A stretch of DNA of 64,000 nucleotides from assembly GCF_035978755.1 (NCBI RefSeq), contig NZ_CP108414.1:7068001-7132000 (forward strand). Direction: 5' to 3'. Below the pieces are notes generated by a model. That model did not search any database. It had not been told where the DNA came from and worked only from the letters and a program-made list of their open reading frames with translations. Position 1 is the first letter of the stretch. Each line of letters starts with the position of its first letter. A program made the position numbers and the translations under genes. Positions 1-8,706 of the stretch are shown piece by piece. This DNA comes from Streptomyces sp. NBC_01298. GTDB lineage: Bacteria > Actinomycetota > Actinomycetes > Streptomycetales > Streptomycetaceae.

Positions 1-47
1 ACCTGCGCGTCGGTCTTCTCCTGACGGCGACGGTCTCCTCCTGACGG

Positions 48-80
48 CGGCGGGCGGTCCGCGGTGCGGGCCGCCCGCCG
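48..80 (-). terminator. Probable terminator after the LPMO gene
   Basis: A perfect 10-bp inverted repeat (CGGCGGGCGG at 48-57, its complement at 71-80) encloses a 13-nt loop. It lies about 58 bases beyond the stop of the monooxygenase gene read on the minus strand. There is no long T-tract, which is normal for Streptomyces terminators. Confidence 0.5.
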
Positions 81-140
81 TTCCCGGTCAGTCCCGGTCA
101 GTCCCGGTCAGTCCCCGTCAGTCCCGGTCAGTCCCGGTCA
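81..140. repeat. Six tandem 10-bp repeats covering a stop codon
   Basis: Six head-to-tail copies of GTCCCGGTCA run from 81 to 140; the first copy differs in its first base and the fourth has one mismatch. The last three bases (138-140) are the TGA stop of the minus-strand monooxygenase gene, so the array begins exactly at the stop codon and runs into its 3' untranslated region. Just upstream, 11-30 and 31-50 form a near-identical 20-bp direct repeat. Confidence 0.85.
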
Positions 141-1184
141 GCGGCCGTGGCGGCCGGGGGTCGCACGGCGGCGCGCCAGCCCGAACAGCACGGCCGCGCC
201 CACGGCCAGGACGCCCGCCCCGCCGATCGCGATCACCGGCGTGGCACTGCTGCCGCCCGTCTCCGCGAGGCCGGTCCCGCTCTGCGAGGGGATCGGGCTG
301 CTGCCGCCGTTCGTCTTGGGGTCGTTGTCCCCGTGGCCGCCGTGCTCGACCGTGGATTTCCCGGCGCCCCGGGAGATCTGCTCGTCGGTGGGGGCCGAGG
401 GGACCTCCGAGGGGAGCTTGGTCGGCCGCCCCGAGGGCACGGAGGTCGGCTTCGTACCCGGCTTCGTCGGCTTCGAGGTCGGCTTCGAGGTCGGCTTGGC
501 CGTGGGCGTACCCCCGCCGCCTCCGGTGCCACCCGTGCCACCCCCGCCGTTGTCCTTCCCGAAGACCACGTCCGAGCAGGTGTAGAAGGCCTCCGGGCTG
601 TCCGAGCGCTGCCAGACGCTGTAGATCAGGTGCCGGCCGGTCTTGTTCGGGACGGTGCCCGAGAAGACGTAGTCGCCGCCCTGCATCCCCGGGTCGGTGA
701 CCTTCGCGAAGGGCGCCGACTCCAGGTCGGACCACTTCAGCGGCTTCGACGGGTCGTAGCCGTCCTTCGTCACGTACAGCTCGAAGGAGCCCTTGTGCGG
801 GGCGGTCCCCTTGTAGCGGAAGGTGTGCGCGCCCGAGGCCATCGGGCTCGCCGGCCAGTCGGCGCGCGCCAGGTCCAGACCCCGGTACTTGTCGTTGCCC
901 GCCGAGCACAGCTGTCCGTCCGGGATCAGCGCCTTGCTCTGACCGGCCGCGTTGGCGATGTTCACCGCGTTCCAGTCGTAGAACGCCTGCGCCCCGCTCG
1001 CCGCGACCGCCGCCTTGCAGGCCGCCGACTTCGGGGACTCGGGGCCCTCCGCGTAGCACGCCGCCACCCGGCTGACCGGGTCCGTCATCGAACCGTGGGC
1101 GGCCGCCGGGGCGACGGCGTACGCGGCCACCGCGAGCGGGGCGAGTCCGGCTGCGATACGGGCGGCGGTACGGCGTGCGGGCAT
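138..1184 (-). CDS. Cell-wall-anchored AA10 lytic polysaccharide monooxygenase
   Basis: This is a secreted copper enzyme of family AA10, which oxidatively cleaves chitin or cellulose. Of 348 residues, 1-29 form a signal peptide ending APAAA. Cleavage there leaves His30 as the mature N-terminal residue, the first half of the copper histidine brace; His120 in the AHTFRY stretch fits the second. The catalytic domain runs to about residue 225 and is followed by a Thr/Lys/Pro-rich linker with TSKP repeats. A LAETG motif near residue 306, a hydrophobic helix and an RRR tail form a class E sortase signal, so the enzyme is expected on the wall rather than free. The start at 1184 has a good AGAGGAG ribosome site. 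Substrate (chitin or cellulose) cannot be decided by eye. Confidence 0.9.
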   Translation of the reverse strand: MPARRTAARIAAGLAPLAVAAYAVAPAAAHGSMTDPVSRVAACYAEGPESPKSAACKAAVAASGAQAFYDWNAVNIANAAGQSKALIPDGQLCSAGNDKYRGLDLARADWPASPMASGAHTFRYKGTAPHKGSFELYVTKDGYDPSKPLKWSDLESAPFAKVTDPGMQGGDYVFSGTVPNKTGRHLIYSVWQRSDSPEAFYTCSDVVFGKDNGGGGTGGTGGGGGTPTAKPTSKPTSKPTKPGTKPTSVPSGRPTKLPSEVPSAPTDEQISRGAGKSTVEHGGHGDNDPKTNGGSSPIPSQSGTGLAETGGSSATPVIAIGGAGVLAVGAAVLFGLARRRATPGRHGR

Positions 1185-1578
1185 GGTGGATCTCCTCTGG
1201 GCACGGCACTGGGCTGCGCGAGTCGTGGGTGCGCCGGAAGACCGGGGCTGTGCGGCGCCGCCCCTCACGGGTTCGCGGCGCCGCCTCCGGCCCTCCCTGG
1301 CTCAGCCAAACTAACCGCCCGGAAGCCGGGTTCCACGGGGTTCGGGCCCCTGGAGCCGATCCTTAGGTTCTGCTTAAGGCGGGGGTAAGAAGGGCCTCAG
1401 GAAGGGGCGCCGCGGGCCCCTGGCCCCGTGTCTCACGCGTCCGCCCACTCCCGCAGGAGGGCCTCGCGTTCGGGTGGTGCCGGTGCGCCGCCGTGGTGGT
1501 CCCTGCTCCACGCCGTGAGGGTCCGGGGGTCGCAGGCTCGGCCACGCCCCTGGATTTCGGGGTTTGGCAGTCCGCGGA
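1185..1578. other. 394-bp region without a convincing gene
   Basis: This is the upstream region of the monooxygenase gene and the 3' flank of the DUF402 gene. Small open frames on both strands lack ribosome sites and recognisable products. The stretch 1360-1385 is the only AT-richer part and may carry the monooxygenase promoter, but I could not define -35/-10 elements with confidence. Confidence 0.5.
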
Positions 1579-2061
1579 TCAGGCCAGCAGCGCCGCCAGT
1601 CCGGCCGCCGAGCGGGCCTGGGCCTCCAAGGCGTCGAGGGCCCGCACCGCCTCGGCGGCCGCCTCCGGATCGGTGCCGGCGAGCCCGCTCGCGGCGAACT
1701 CGTCCTCGTCCAGCCGCAGTACGGAGCTCCCGTCGGCGGACACCCACAGGTCCAGGTCCAGGTCCTCGACCGTGATCACCCCGTCCTCCACCGAGGCCGG
1801 CCGGGTCACGTCGCAGTACCAGCCCTTGAGGACGCCCCCGCCCGTCCTCACCTCCTTGACCGCGTACCAGCGGTCGCGCCAGAAGTGCTCGGTGAACACG
1901 TCGCCCGGCTCGAAGCGGACGAAGCCGAAGTCCCGTACCCCGGGGGCCGCCCAGGGCGCCCGTACGGTGATCCGGGTGCCCGTGTCGGCCACCGGCTCGG
2001 CCGGGTAACTGATCTTCGTACGGCCCGCCTTGGTGAGGGTGACGGTCAGTCGGTCGCTCAT
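1579..2061 (-). CDS. DUF402 family protein
   Basis: The 160-residue product belongs to the DUF402 family, whose characterised relatives (FomD, Ntdp) are metal-dependent nucleotide phosphate hydrolases. The family signature is visible: FVRFEPGDVFTEHFW, then GWYCDVTRPA, then DLDLDLWV and LRLDEDEF, with acidic metal-binding residues. The ATG start overlaps the TGA stop of the upstream acetyltransferase gene (ATGA), so the two genes are translationally coupled. The true substrate is unknown; the nucleotide hydrolase role is inferred from the family. Confidence 0.8.
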   Translation of the reverse strand: MSDRLTVTLTKAGRTKISYPAEPVADTGTRITVRAPWAAPGVRDFGFVRFEPGDVFTEHFWRDRWYAVKEVRTGGGVLKGWYCDVTRPASVEDGVITVEDLDLDLWVSADGSSVLRLDEDEFAASGLAGTDPEAAAEAVRALDALEAQARSAAGLAALLA

Positions 2062-3011
2062 CGTGGTGTCTCCGGTCCTCGCAGCTGTTTGGTGAAGCGC
2101 GTCTCCGTGGCGCAGACCTCGTACCCGAACCGGGTGTTGACGGCGAGCATGGGGGCGTTGCCGGTGTCGTTGCCGGTGAACGCCTCGGTGCAGCCGGCCG
2201 CGCGGGCCCGCAGCAGCGAGTCGGTCTTGGCCAGCCGGGCCAGCCCCCGGCCGCGGAACGGGCGCAGGGTGGCGGTCATGGCGGAGGAGTACCGGCCGGC
2301 CCCGTCGGTGTGGGCGGCGGTGAAGCCCGCCACCTCGCCGTCCACCAGGACCACGGTGGTGAGCTCCCGGTCGAGGTACGGGTGCTCCCAGGTGTTCCGC
2401 AGCCAGGCCTCGTAGTCGTCGAACTCCACCGGAACATCGCCCGGTTCGTCCAGCGTTCCCGCCGCGTCGGCCTCGAACAGCGGGCGCGGATCGGCGGCGA
2501 AGGCCGAGCCGGCGCGCAGCTCGACCCCGTCGGGGAGCTTCCCGGGAAGCGGCGGCAGCGTGGCCGTGGTGAGGTCGAGGCGCAGGAAGTGCGCGGAGCG
2601 GGAGGCGTGGTAGCCGTGCCGCTCCGCGAAGGCGCGGTGCGGCGGCTCGTCGAGGACCCAGGCGTACGCGTCCTTCGCGCGCTCGGCTCCCAGGTGCTCC
2701 TCGGCCGTGCCCAGCAGGGCGGTTCCGGCGCCGAGCCCGCGGTGGGCGGGGTCGACGTAGGCGTTGACGAAGCCCTGGCCGGGCTCGGGGCTGTCGTGGA
2801 CGATGCCGACCTGGGCGGTGCCGACGACGAGGCCGTCGGCGTTCTCCGCGACCAGGAGGCGGTAGCGCCTGTCGGGGTGGGCGGAGGCGACCTCGAAGGC
2901 GACACCGCGGGTGGTGCTGATCATGAAGGGCAGAGCGGCGCGGCGCACCCGTACGACGCTCTCGGCGTCGGCCGGGTCGTTCGGGCGCAGGTCCCGGATG
3001 GTTGTGATCAC
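2058..3011 (-). CDS. GNAT family N-acetyltransferase, probably two-domain
   Basis: The 317-residue protein has two GNAT-like halves. The first carries the acetyl-CoA pyrophosphate loop in the segment RGLGAGTALL, and the second carries RGRGLARLAKTDSL near the C-terminus, followed by TGNDTGNAPMLAVNTRFGYE, which is typical of tandem GNAT proteins such as the mycothiol synthase group. The GTG start at 3011 was chosen because the protein similarity begins there and it leaves a 71-bp divergent promoter region to the GntR gene. It overlaps the DUF402 gene downstream. Substrate is unknown. Confidence 0.8.
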   Translation of the reverse strand: MITTIRDLRPNDPADAESVVRVRRAALPFMISTTRGVAFEVASAHPDRRYRLLVAENADGLVVGTAQVGIVHDSPEPGQGFVNAYVDPAHRGLGAGTALLGTAEEHLGAERAKDAYAWVLDEPPHRAFAERHGYHASRSAHFLRLDLTTATLPPLPGKLPDGVELRAGSAFAADPRPLFEADAAGTLDEPGDVPVEFDDYEAWLRNTWEHPYLDRELTTVVLVDGEVAGFTAAHTDGAGRYSSAMTATLRPFRGRGLARLAKTDSLLRARAAGCTEAFTGNDTGNAPMLAVNTRFGYEVCATETRFTKQLRGPETPR

Positions 3012-3082
3012 GTGGCGACGGTAGGGGCCGCCGGGGTCCCCGCGCCTGCGAATTTCCCGGCGGATGGGGGACAATCGGCCGC

Positions 3083-3475
3083 GTGACCTCGACCTCTCCG
3101 CACCTGAAGATCCGCATCGACGCCACGGCGGGCGCCGCCGCCCCGTACGAGCAGCTGCGCGCCCAGATCGCCGCCGGGGCACGGGCGGGCCGACTGCCCA
3201 CCGGGTTCAAACTGCCGACGGTCCGCGGGCTCGCGGAAGAGCTGGGGCTGGCGGCGAACACGGTCGCGAAGGCCTACCGGGCGCTGGAGTCGGACGGCGT
3301 GATCGAGACGCGCGGCCGCAACGGCACGTTCGTCGCGGCGGCCGGCGACGGGCCCGCCCGGGAGGCGGCCACCGCCGCGCAGGTCTACGCGGAGCGGGCG
3401 CGACGCCTCGGCCTGACCTTCGACGAGGCGACCGCGGCGGCGCTGGACGCGCTGCGCGCGCGGTACGCGGACTGA
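3083..3475 (+). CDS. GntR family regulator, YtrA type
   Basis: This is a 130-residue DNA-binding regulator. Residues 20-80 form the GntR winged helix (PYEQLRAQIAAGARAG, TVRGLAEELGLAANTVAKAYRAL, IETRGRNGTFVA). The remaining 40 residues are helical and too short for a FadR or HutC ligand domain, which matches the YtrA subfamily that often controls transporters. It is divergent from the acetyltransferase/DUF402 pair with 71 bp between starts, so it may control that pair and itself. The start is GTG. Confidence 0.85.
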   Translation: MTSTSPHLKIRIDATAGAAAPYEQLRAQIAAGARAGRLPTGFKLPTVRGLAEELGLAANTVAKAYRALESDGVIETRGRNGTFVAAAGDGPAREAATAAQVYAERARRLGLTFDEATAAALDALRARYAD

Positions 3476-3482
3476 CACCCGG

Positions 3483-3502
3483 GCGGGCCGGACGGGGCCC
3501 GC
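3483..3502. terminator. Hairpin between convergent genes
   Basis: A GC-rich inverted repeat (GCGGGCC at 3483-3489 pairing with GGCCCGC at 3496-3502) starts eight bases after the GntR stop. It could stop transcription from both the GntR gene and the facing nitrobindin-like gene. Confidence 0.4.
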
Positions 3503-3554
3503 TCCGCCTGGTCGGTGCCGCCGCCACGACGCCTCCGCCTGGTGCCGCCGCCGG

Positions 3555-4133
3555 TCAGTCCTTGCGCGGGAAGAGCCGCGCCTGGAGGTGGTGCCGCATG
3601 GGCTGGCCCACCGCGGCCATCTCCTGCACGATCGTCAGCCCGCCGTCCTCGAGCGCGTACCGGCGCCGCATGCCGGTGACCTCCTTGGCCCGCGGGGTCA
3701 GCCCCACGGTGTCGGTGGCCATCTCGATCCGCGTGCCGTCGGCGCCGTCGGTGCCGTCCGCACCGTCCGCACGGGAGACCTGGCCGACGTAGGTCTCGAC
3801 GATGCCCGTCGGGTGGGCGAGCGTGACCTCGACCGAGGCATCCGGGAGGACGCGCCACCACCCGGTCTCCCGGCCCGCGGGGCGAACGGCCTTGCCGGAT
3901 TCGTCGATCAGCCACGCGCGGGACTCGTAGACGAGGAAGGGCCGGCCGTCGTGGCCGAAAGTGATCTCCTGCTCGTACCGGAACCCGTGCTCCAGGGTCG
4001 GGTACTCGCCGCTGCCCCGGCCGTGCCAGCGTCCGATGAGGCCGAGCACCGGCTGGAGCTGCGGGTGCGGTTCGGGGCCCTCTCCGAGGACGTGGCTGTC
4101 GGGGTAGGGATTCTCCTGCGCCGGTTCGAGCAC
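3555..4133 (-). CDS. Nitrobindin-like heme-binding beta-barrel protein
   Basis: The 192-residue product resembles the nitrobindin/FABP-like family (formerly DUF1794), a ten-stranded barrel that binds ferric heme and, in characterised members, isomerises peroxynitrite. The family's GxWxGxG fingerprint appears as GRWHGRGSGEYP near residues 33-44, followed by YEQEITFGHDGRPFLVYESRAW. The distal part contains a small DGADGTDGADGT insertion coded by a short repeat. It is monocistronic and faces the GntR gene. Heme binding is inferred from family membership. Confidence 0.8.
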   Translation of the reverse strand: MLEPAQENPYPDSHVLGEGPEPHPQLQPVLGLIGRWHGRGSGEYPTLEHGFRYEQEITFGHDGRPFLVYESRAWLIDESGKAVRPAGRETGWWRVLPDASVEVTLAHPTGIVETYVGQVSRADGADGTDGADGTRIEMATDTVGLTPRAKEVTGMRRRYALEDGGLTIVQEMAAVGQPMRHHLQARLFPRKD

Positions 4134-4258
4134 GGTGCGTTCTCCTGTTCGTGGGTCCCCCGGAGGTGGAGGTGCGTACGGCCGGTGGGGGCCTTCGGCC
4201 GCGCCCCCATTGTCCTCGCCGCCGGGCGCCGACCCCCGCCGACCTGCGGCCCCCGCGC

Positions 4259-5359
4259 CTACAGGTACATCCCCGCCTCCGTGTCCTGGCCCTGCGGCGG
4301 CAGCAGCGCGGCGGTACCCGACGCGCCGCGGCGCAGGGCGTAGAGCTCGGCCAGCGTCGCCCCCTCGCGGGAGATGCCCTCGTCGGTGCCGAGCCAGTCC
4401 ACCGCCTCACGGTGCGTCAGCCGGCCGATCTCGATGCGGGCGAGGCAGCGCCCCGGCCGGACCACCGCCGGGTGGAGCCGCTCCAGGTCCTCGTTGGTGG
4501 TGACGCCGACCAGGACGTTGCGGCCCTGGCCGAGCAGCCCGTCCGTGAGGTTCAGCAGCCGTGACAGCGCCTGCCCGGCGGTGTGCCGGGCCTCGCCGCG
4601 GATCAACTCGTCGCAGTCCTCGAGCAGCAGCAGCCGCCAGCGGCTCTTGGCGGTGCCCTCGTCCTCGCCGATCGCGATGTCCATCAGGTAGCCGATGTCG
4701 TTGAACAGCCGTTCCGGGTCGAGGACGCAGTCCACCTGGCACCAGTCCCGCCAGGACCGGGCGAGCGTGCGCAGGGCGGAGGTCTTCCCGGTGCCCGGAG
4801 GGCCGTGCAGCAGGAGCAGCCGGCCGGCGATGTCGTCCGGGGTGACCTTCATCAACCGGTCCATCGCCCCGGCCACCGGAGCCGTGTAGTTGGGCCGCAC
4901 CTCTTCCCAGGTGCCGGCCGCGATCTGCCGGGTCGTCCGGTAGGGGCCGCGGCGCGGGGAGACGTACCAGAAGCCCATCGCCACGTTCTCGGGCTGCGGT
5001 TCGGGCTCGTCCTGCGCGTCCTCGGTGGCCTCGCCGAGCACCTCGGCGGCGAGTTCCTCACTGACCGCCGTCACCGTGACGTCCGCGCCCCGGCTCCAGC
5101 GGGAGACGAGCATGGTCCAGCCCTCGCCCTCGGCGAGCGTCGCGCTGCGGTCGCTGTCGCGGGCCGAGCGCAACACCGCGGCCCCCGACGGCAGCAGGGT
5201 CGCGCCCGGCTTGACCCGGTCGATCGACACGCTGTGCGAGTGGGGCTGCTCGCCGGACGCGAAGCGGCCGAGGAACAGCGCGTCGACGACGTCCGACGGG
5301 GAGTCGCTGTCGTCGACGTTGAGCCGGATCGGCAGTGCGTCTTGAGGGTTGGCTGGCAT
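4259..5359 (-). CDS. AAA family ATPase with DUF5925-like N-terminus
   Basis: This 366-residue cytoplasmic ATPase has an N-terminal domain of about 150 residues of unknown function (DUF5925-like, common in Streptomyces) and a single AAA module. Walker A reads GPPGTGKTSAL (about residue 188), Walker B reads LLLLEDCDEL, sensor 1 is in NVLVGVTTNED, and the arginine-finger region is HPAVVRPGRC. The ATG at 5359 was taken as start; another ATG nine bases upstream is possible and neither has a strong ribosome site. No partner gene is adjacent, and the client is unknown. Confidence 0.8.
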   Translation of the reverse strand: MPANPQDALPIRLNVDDSDSPSDVVDALFLGRFASGEQPHSHSVSIDRVKPGATLLPSGAAVLRSARDSDRSATLAEGEGWTMLVSRWSRGADVTVTAVSEELAAEVLGEATEDAQDEPEPQPENVAMGFWYVSPRRGPYRTTRQIAAGTWEEVRPNYTAPVAGAMDRLMKVTPDDIAGRLLLLHGPPGTGKTSALRTLARSWRDWCQVDCVLDPERLFNDIGYLMDIAIGEDEGTAKSRWRLLLLEDCDELIRGEARHTAGQALSRLLNLTDGLLGQGRNVLVGVTTNEDLERLHPAVVRPGRCLARIEIGRLTHREAVDWLGTDEGISREGATLAELYALRRGASGTAALLPPQGQDTEAGMYL

Positions 5360-5573
5360 GGCGCCCATGATCCGGCACGAACTGGCCTGCTGCACCCGTG
5401 TTTCGCCGGATCGAGTGGCGGGATTCCCTCTTCAAACGCCGTGCGGGTGAAGATTCGCGCCGCATGTCCGCCCCGAACATTCTTGGCATGAACACTTCCA
5501 ACGAGCCTCGGTTCCTTGTACCACGGACTCAGGAGTAACTCCGCAGTAACTCCCCCCACGAGGAGCCGCACAC

Positions 5574-6380
5574 ATGAGCATGAGAATGCCTCGTTTCGCC
5601 GCCTTGGCCTCTGCCCTGTTACTCGCCGCGGGCGCGGCCCTGTTCGGAGCCGGTCAGGCGACCGCCGCCGCCGACTTCGGCTACGTCGCCCTCGGCGACT
5701 CCTATTCCTCCGGCGTCGGCGCCGGCAACTACGACAGCGCCAGCGGGAACTGCAAGCGCACCACCCGCGCCTACCCGGCCCTCTGGGCCGCCGCACACGC
5801 CCCCCAGACCTTCTCCTTCGCCGCCTGCTCGGGTGCTCGTACGGGTGACGTGATGAGCGGCCAGCTCACACCGCTGAACGCCGGCACCGACCTCGTCAGC
5901 ATCACCATCGGCGGCAACGACGCCGGATTCTCCGACGTCATGACCACCTGTGTGCTCCAGTCCGAAGCCACCTGCGTCAGCCGGGTCAACCAGGCCAAGG
6001 CGTACGTGGACTCCACCCTCCCCGGCCAGCTCGACACGGTCTACAACGCCATCCACAGCCGTTCCCCGGGCGCCCGCGTGGTCGTCCTCGGCTATCCCCG
6101 CTTCTACAAGCTGAACGGCACCTGCGTGGCCGGGCTGTCGGAAGGCGAGCGCACGGCCATCAACGGCGCCTCCGACTACCTCAACGCGGCCCTCGCCAAA
6201 CGCGCCGCCAACCACGGCTTCGCCTTCGCCTCGGTCGCCGGAGCCTTCACCGGGCACGAGATCTGCTCCGGCAGCGAGTGGCTGCACAGCCTCAACTGGC
6301 TGAACATCGGCGAGTCCTACCACCCGACCGCCGCCGGACAGTCCGGCGGCTACCTGCCGGCCTTCACCGGCGCGGCCTGA
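5574..6380 (+). CDS. Secreted SGNH/GDSL esterase or lipase
   Basis: The 268-residue exported hydrolase has a signal peptide of about 32 residues ending TAAA. It then shows SGNH block I GDSYSSGVGAG (nucleophile Ser), block III IGGNDAGF (oxyanion Gly/Asn) and block V SYHPTAAGQ (catalytic His). Six cysteines are placed as in Streptomyces esterases of the S. rimosus lipase type, suggesting three disulfides. An AGGAG site lies 9 nt before the ATG. It is monocistronic and ends at a repeat-hairpin element shared with the facing kinase gene. Confidence 0.9.
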   Translation: MSMRMPRFAALASALLLAAGAALFGAGQATAAADFGYVALGDSYSSGVGAGNYDSASGNCKRTTRAYPALWAAAHAPQTFSFAACSGARTGDVMSGQLTPLNAGTDLVSITIGGNDAGFSDVMTTCVLQSEATCVSRVNQAKAYVDSTLPGQLDTVYNAIHSRSPGARVVVLGYPRFYKLNGTCVAGLSEGERTAINGASDYLNAALAKRAANHGFAFASVAGAFTGHEICSGSEWLHSLNWLNIGESYHPTAAGQSGGYLPAFTGAA

Positions 6381-6443
6381 TCCGTCAAGGCCGACCGGTT
6401 GGGCCCTGATCCGTCAGGGGCCGACCGGTCGGCCCTGATCCGT
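6377..6443. repeat. Tandem 31-bp repeat with palindromic core between two stops
   Basis: The phrase CCTGATCCGTCA followed by GGCCGACCGGT is repeated with a period of about 31 bp (from 6377 and 6407, with a third partial copy to 6440). The second copy contains the perfect 16-bp palindrome GGCCGACCGGTCGGCC (6419-6434). The esterase stop (6378-6380) and the kinase stop (6443) bracket the array, so it probably serves as a bidirectional terminator. Confidence 0.75.
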
Positions 6444-8128
6444 CACGGACTGGCCGTGGCCCCCGGGTTCGGTGACGGGGAAGCGGTCGGTCCGGGCGTG
6501 CCGCCGGAAGGACCGGGGGAGGAGGCCCCGCCCGTCGGGGTCTCCTCCTCCTCGCACGTCACCGAGAACTCCAGCCATGCCGAAGCCGCCTCCGACGGCT
6601 GCCGGATCTCCAGGCGCACCGCGTCCTCGAAGGTCGCGTCCGGATAGTGCGTCAGCTCCGTGTGGTCCAGCTTTACGCTCCCGGGTCCGCCCGCCGGATA
6701 CGTCAGGGTCTGCCAGCCGGGGCCCGAGGTCTGCCCGCTGCGCGTGGCCCACCGGTACTCCACCACCGCCGGGGTGCGGTCCACCGCCACGGTGGCGGTG
6801 AAAGCGGGCGCCTTGGCCGCGGGCGCCGGGCACGTGCCGCTGTAGCCGTCCCGGACGGCCCGTACGGCGGACAGGGTGATGCCGGGCGGCGGCGTGGCCG
6901 AAGGGGAGGCGGAGGGGGACGGCGAGGGCGAGGGGGACGCGCTCGGCGAGGGGGTCGGTGAAGGCGAAGCGCTCTGCGAGACGGTCGGGCCGGTCGTCGG
7001 CCCGTCACCGCCGTCCCCGCCCGTGTCGCGGCCCTTCAGCAGCAGCCATCCCAGCAGGACCACCACCGCGAGCAGCACCACGATCCCGCCGGCCAGCACC
7101 ATCCCGGCCGCGTTCCGTTCGGGCTCGGGGGGAAGCGTCCGCCCCGGCCCGGTGCCGGTCCCGGGCGCCGGCAGCGGCGGGGTGGGGAGACCGTACCCGT
7201 GGTGCGCCACGGAGGTCGGGTCCTCGGCGCCCGGCACCGGAGCCGCCGCGGGACCCGACACCGGCCCGCCGGAGGCCCGTACGGTCCCGCCCGCGCCGAC
7301 GATGCGCAGCATCCGGGCCGCCTCCGCCGCGGACAGCCGCTCCTCGGGATCCTTGACCAGCAGCCCCTCCAGCACGGGCGTCAGCGGTCCGGCCCGCCGC
7401 GGCGGCGGGAACTCCTCGTCCACCACCGCCCGCAGCGTGGCCACCGGGGAATCCCGGTGGAAGGGCGGGACCCCCTCCACCGCGAGGTACAGCGTCACTC
7501 CGAGCGCCCACAGGTCCGACGCGGGACCCGGCTCGCGGCCCAACGCCCTCTCGGGCGGCAGGAATTCGGGGGATCCGACCACCTCGCCCGTCATGGTGAT
7601 GGCGGTGGAGCCCTCCAGGCTCGCGATCCCGAAGTCGCCGAGCACCACCCGGCCGTCGTTGGCGATCAGCACGTTGCCCGGCTTGACGTCCCGGTGCAGC
7701 ACCCCCGCCTCGTGCGCGGAGCGCAGCGCGGCCAGCACCTGCTCCCCGATGTGCGCGGTCCGCTGCGGGGTGAGCGGCCCGTCGCCCTCCAGGACCTCCG
7801 CGAGCGAGAGGCCCCGTACGATCTCCATCACGATCCAGGGCCGGCCGTCCTCGGTGGCCACGTCGTAGACGGTGACCACGCCCCGGTGCGAGACGCGGGC
7901 CGCGGCCCAGGCCTCCCGCTCCAGGCGCCGGTACATCCGGGCCACCTCGGCCTCGTCCATCCCGGCGGGTGCGCGCACTTCCTTGATGGCGACCTCGCGC
8001 CCCAGGACCTCGTCCAGGGCCCGCCACACCATGCCCATCCCGCCGCGGCCGAGCGGTCCCAGCAGGCGGTACCGTCCGGCGATGACCCTCCCGCCGGCGC
8101 CGTCCCCGTCCGCCGCCGACTCAGTCAC
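6443..8128 (-). CDS. Membrane Ser/Thr protein kinase with sensor-like C-terminal domain
   Basis: This is a Hanks-type kinase. The catalytic domain (about residues 15-270) shows LGRGGMGMVW (P-loop), AIKE (Lys), HRDVKPGN (catalytic loop), DFGIAS and the activation segment TMTGEVVGSPEFLPPE. A proline-rich linker leads to one membrane helix near residues 340-362 (MVLAGGIVVLLAVVVLLGW). A Ser/Pro repeat stalk and an outside domain of about 120 residues with three cysteines but no PASTA repeats follow. GTG at 8128 has a well-spaced GAGG; an ATG 12 nt upstream is the alternative start. The extracellular ligand is unknown. Confidence 0.9.
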   Translation of the reverse strand: MTESAADGDGAGGRVIAGRYRLLGPLGRGGMGMVWRALDEVLGREVAIKEVRAPAGMDEAEVARMYRRLEREAWAAARVSHRGVVTVYDVATEDGRPWIVMEIVRGLSLAEVLEGDGPLTPQRTAHIGEQVLAALRSAHEAGVLHRDVKPGNVLIANDGRVVLGDFGIASLEGSTAITMTGEVVGSPEFLPPERALGREPGPASDLWALGVTLYLAVEGVPPFHRDSPVATLRAVVDEEFPPPRRAGPLTPVLEGLLVKDPEERLSAAEAARMLRIVGAGGTVRASGGPVSGPAAAPVPGAEDPTSVAHHGYGLPTPPLPAPGTGTGPGRTLPPEPERNAAGMVLAGGIVVLLAVVVLLGWLLLKGRDTGGDGGDGPTTGPTVSQSASPSPTPSPSASPSPSPSPSASPSATPPPGITLSAVRAVRDGYSGTCPAPAAKAPAFTATVAVDRTPAVVEYRWATRSGQTSGPGWQTLTYPAGGPGSVKLDHTELTHYPDATFEDAVRLEIRQPSEAASAWLEFSVTCEEEETPTGGASSPGPSGGTPGPTASPSPNPGATASP

Positions 8129-8200
8129 CGAAAGCCTCATTCACGCGCGCCCCCAAGAGCGTTACCGGACGATCACTCCAAGTTAGCGCAGAGCGTGCGC

Positions 8201-8228
8201 CGTGACTCCGGTCGCGACAGGAGTCACG
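8201..8228. promoter_or_regulatory. Dyad in the kinase/small-ORF intergenic region
   Basis: CGTGACTCC (8201-8209) and its exact complement (8220-8228) are separated by 10 bp, giving 19 bp centre to centre, about two helical turns. It lies 73 bp upstream of the kinase start and about 200 bp before the small downstream ORF. It looks like an operator for a dimeric regulator, though a transcript hairpin is possible. Confidence 0.35.
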
Positions 8229-8427
8229 CGGTCGGTGTCGCCGCGGTTCCCTGTCCCCGGAACCCCGCCGGATTTCACGGAGAGTGGCGATCGACTTCGC
8301 TGAGTAATCGTCAACTCCCGCTCGCCACACGGGCAATTCACACCACCGGGATACCCGTGCGCTCCGTGGGGACGATAGGGTTACCCTGCCCGGTGGGCCG
8401 GGTGCCCTCGTACGGGTGGGGAGAGAC

Positions 8428-8697
8428 ATGGAACAGATCGCAATGCGCAGCAGGCCGCCTCGCGTGCCTGCCATCACATGCGGGAGCGGTGCGACCAGTT
8501 CGCGCCTCGACCGCCACCTCGCCGTGCTCGGCGGTCCCGCCGTCCCGCACCGCGAGACGGCCGAGGCGACGCTGCTCATGCGTGAGCTCACCTCGCGCGA
8601 CCACACGCACCGGCTGCGGAGCCGGAGCGCGCGCGTCTCGCTCTTCGCACCGCTGCGCAGGCTGCGGCGGACCCTCTTCGGCAGCCGCCGTTCGTAG
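8428..8697 (+). CDS. Small basic protein of unknown function
   Basis: The frame encodes 89 residues with one cysteine and an arginine-rich C-terminus (RSRSARVSLF, RRLRRTLFGSRRS). A GGGGAGAG ribosome site lies just before the ATG at 8428. The codon pattern (G/C third positions) fits coding sequence. I recognise no domain. A 7-bp hairpin (8707-8732) follows the stop. It may be a lineage-restricted Streptomyces protein; coding status is likely but not certain. Confidence 0.6.
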   Translation: MEQIAMRSRPPRVPAITCGSGATSSRLDRHLAVLGGPAVPHRETAEATLLMRELTSRDHTHRLRSRSARVSLFAPLRRLRRTLFGSRRS

Positions 8698-8706
8698 TCG
8701 GCAGCT

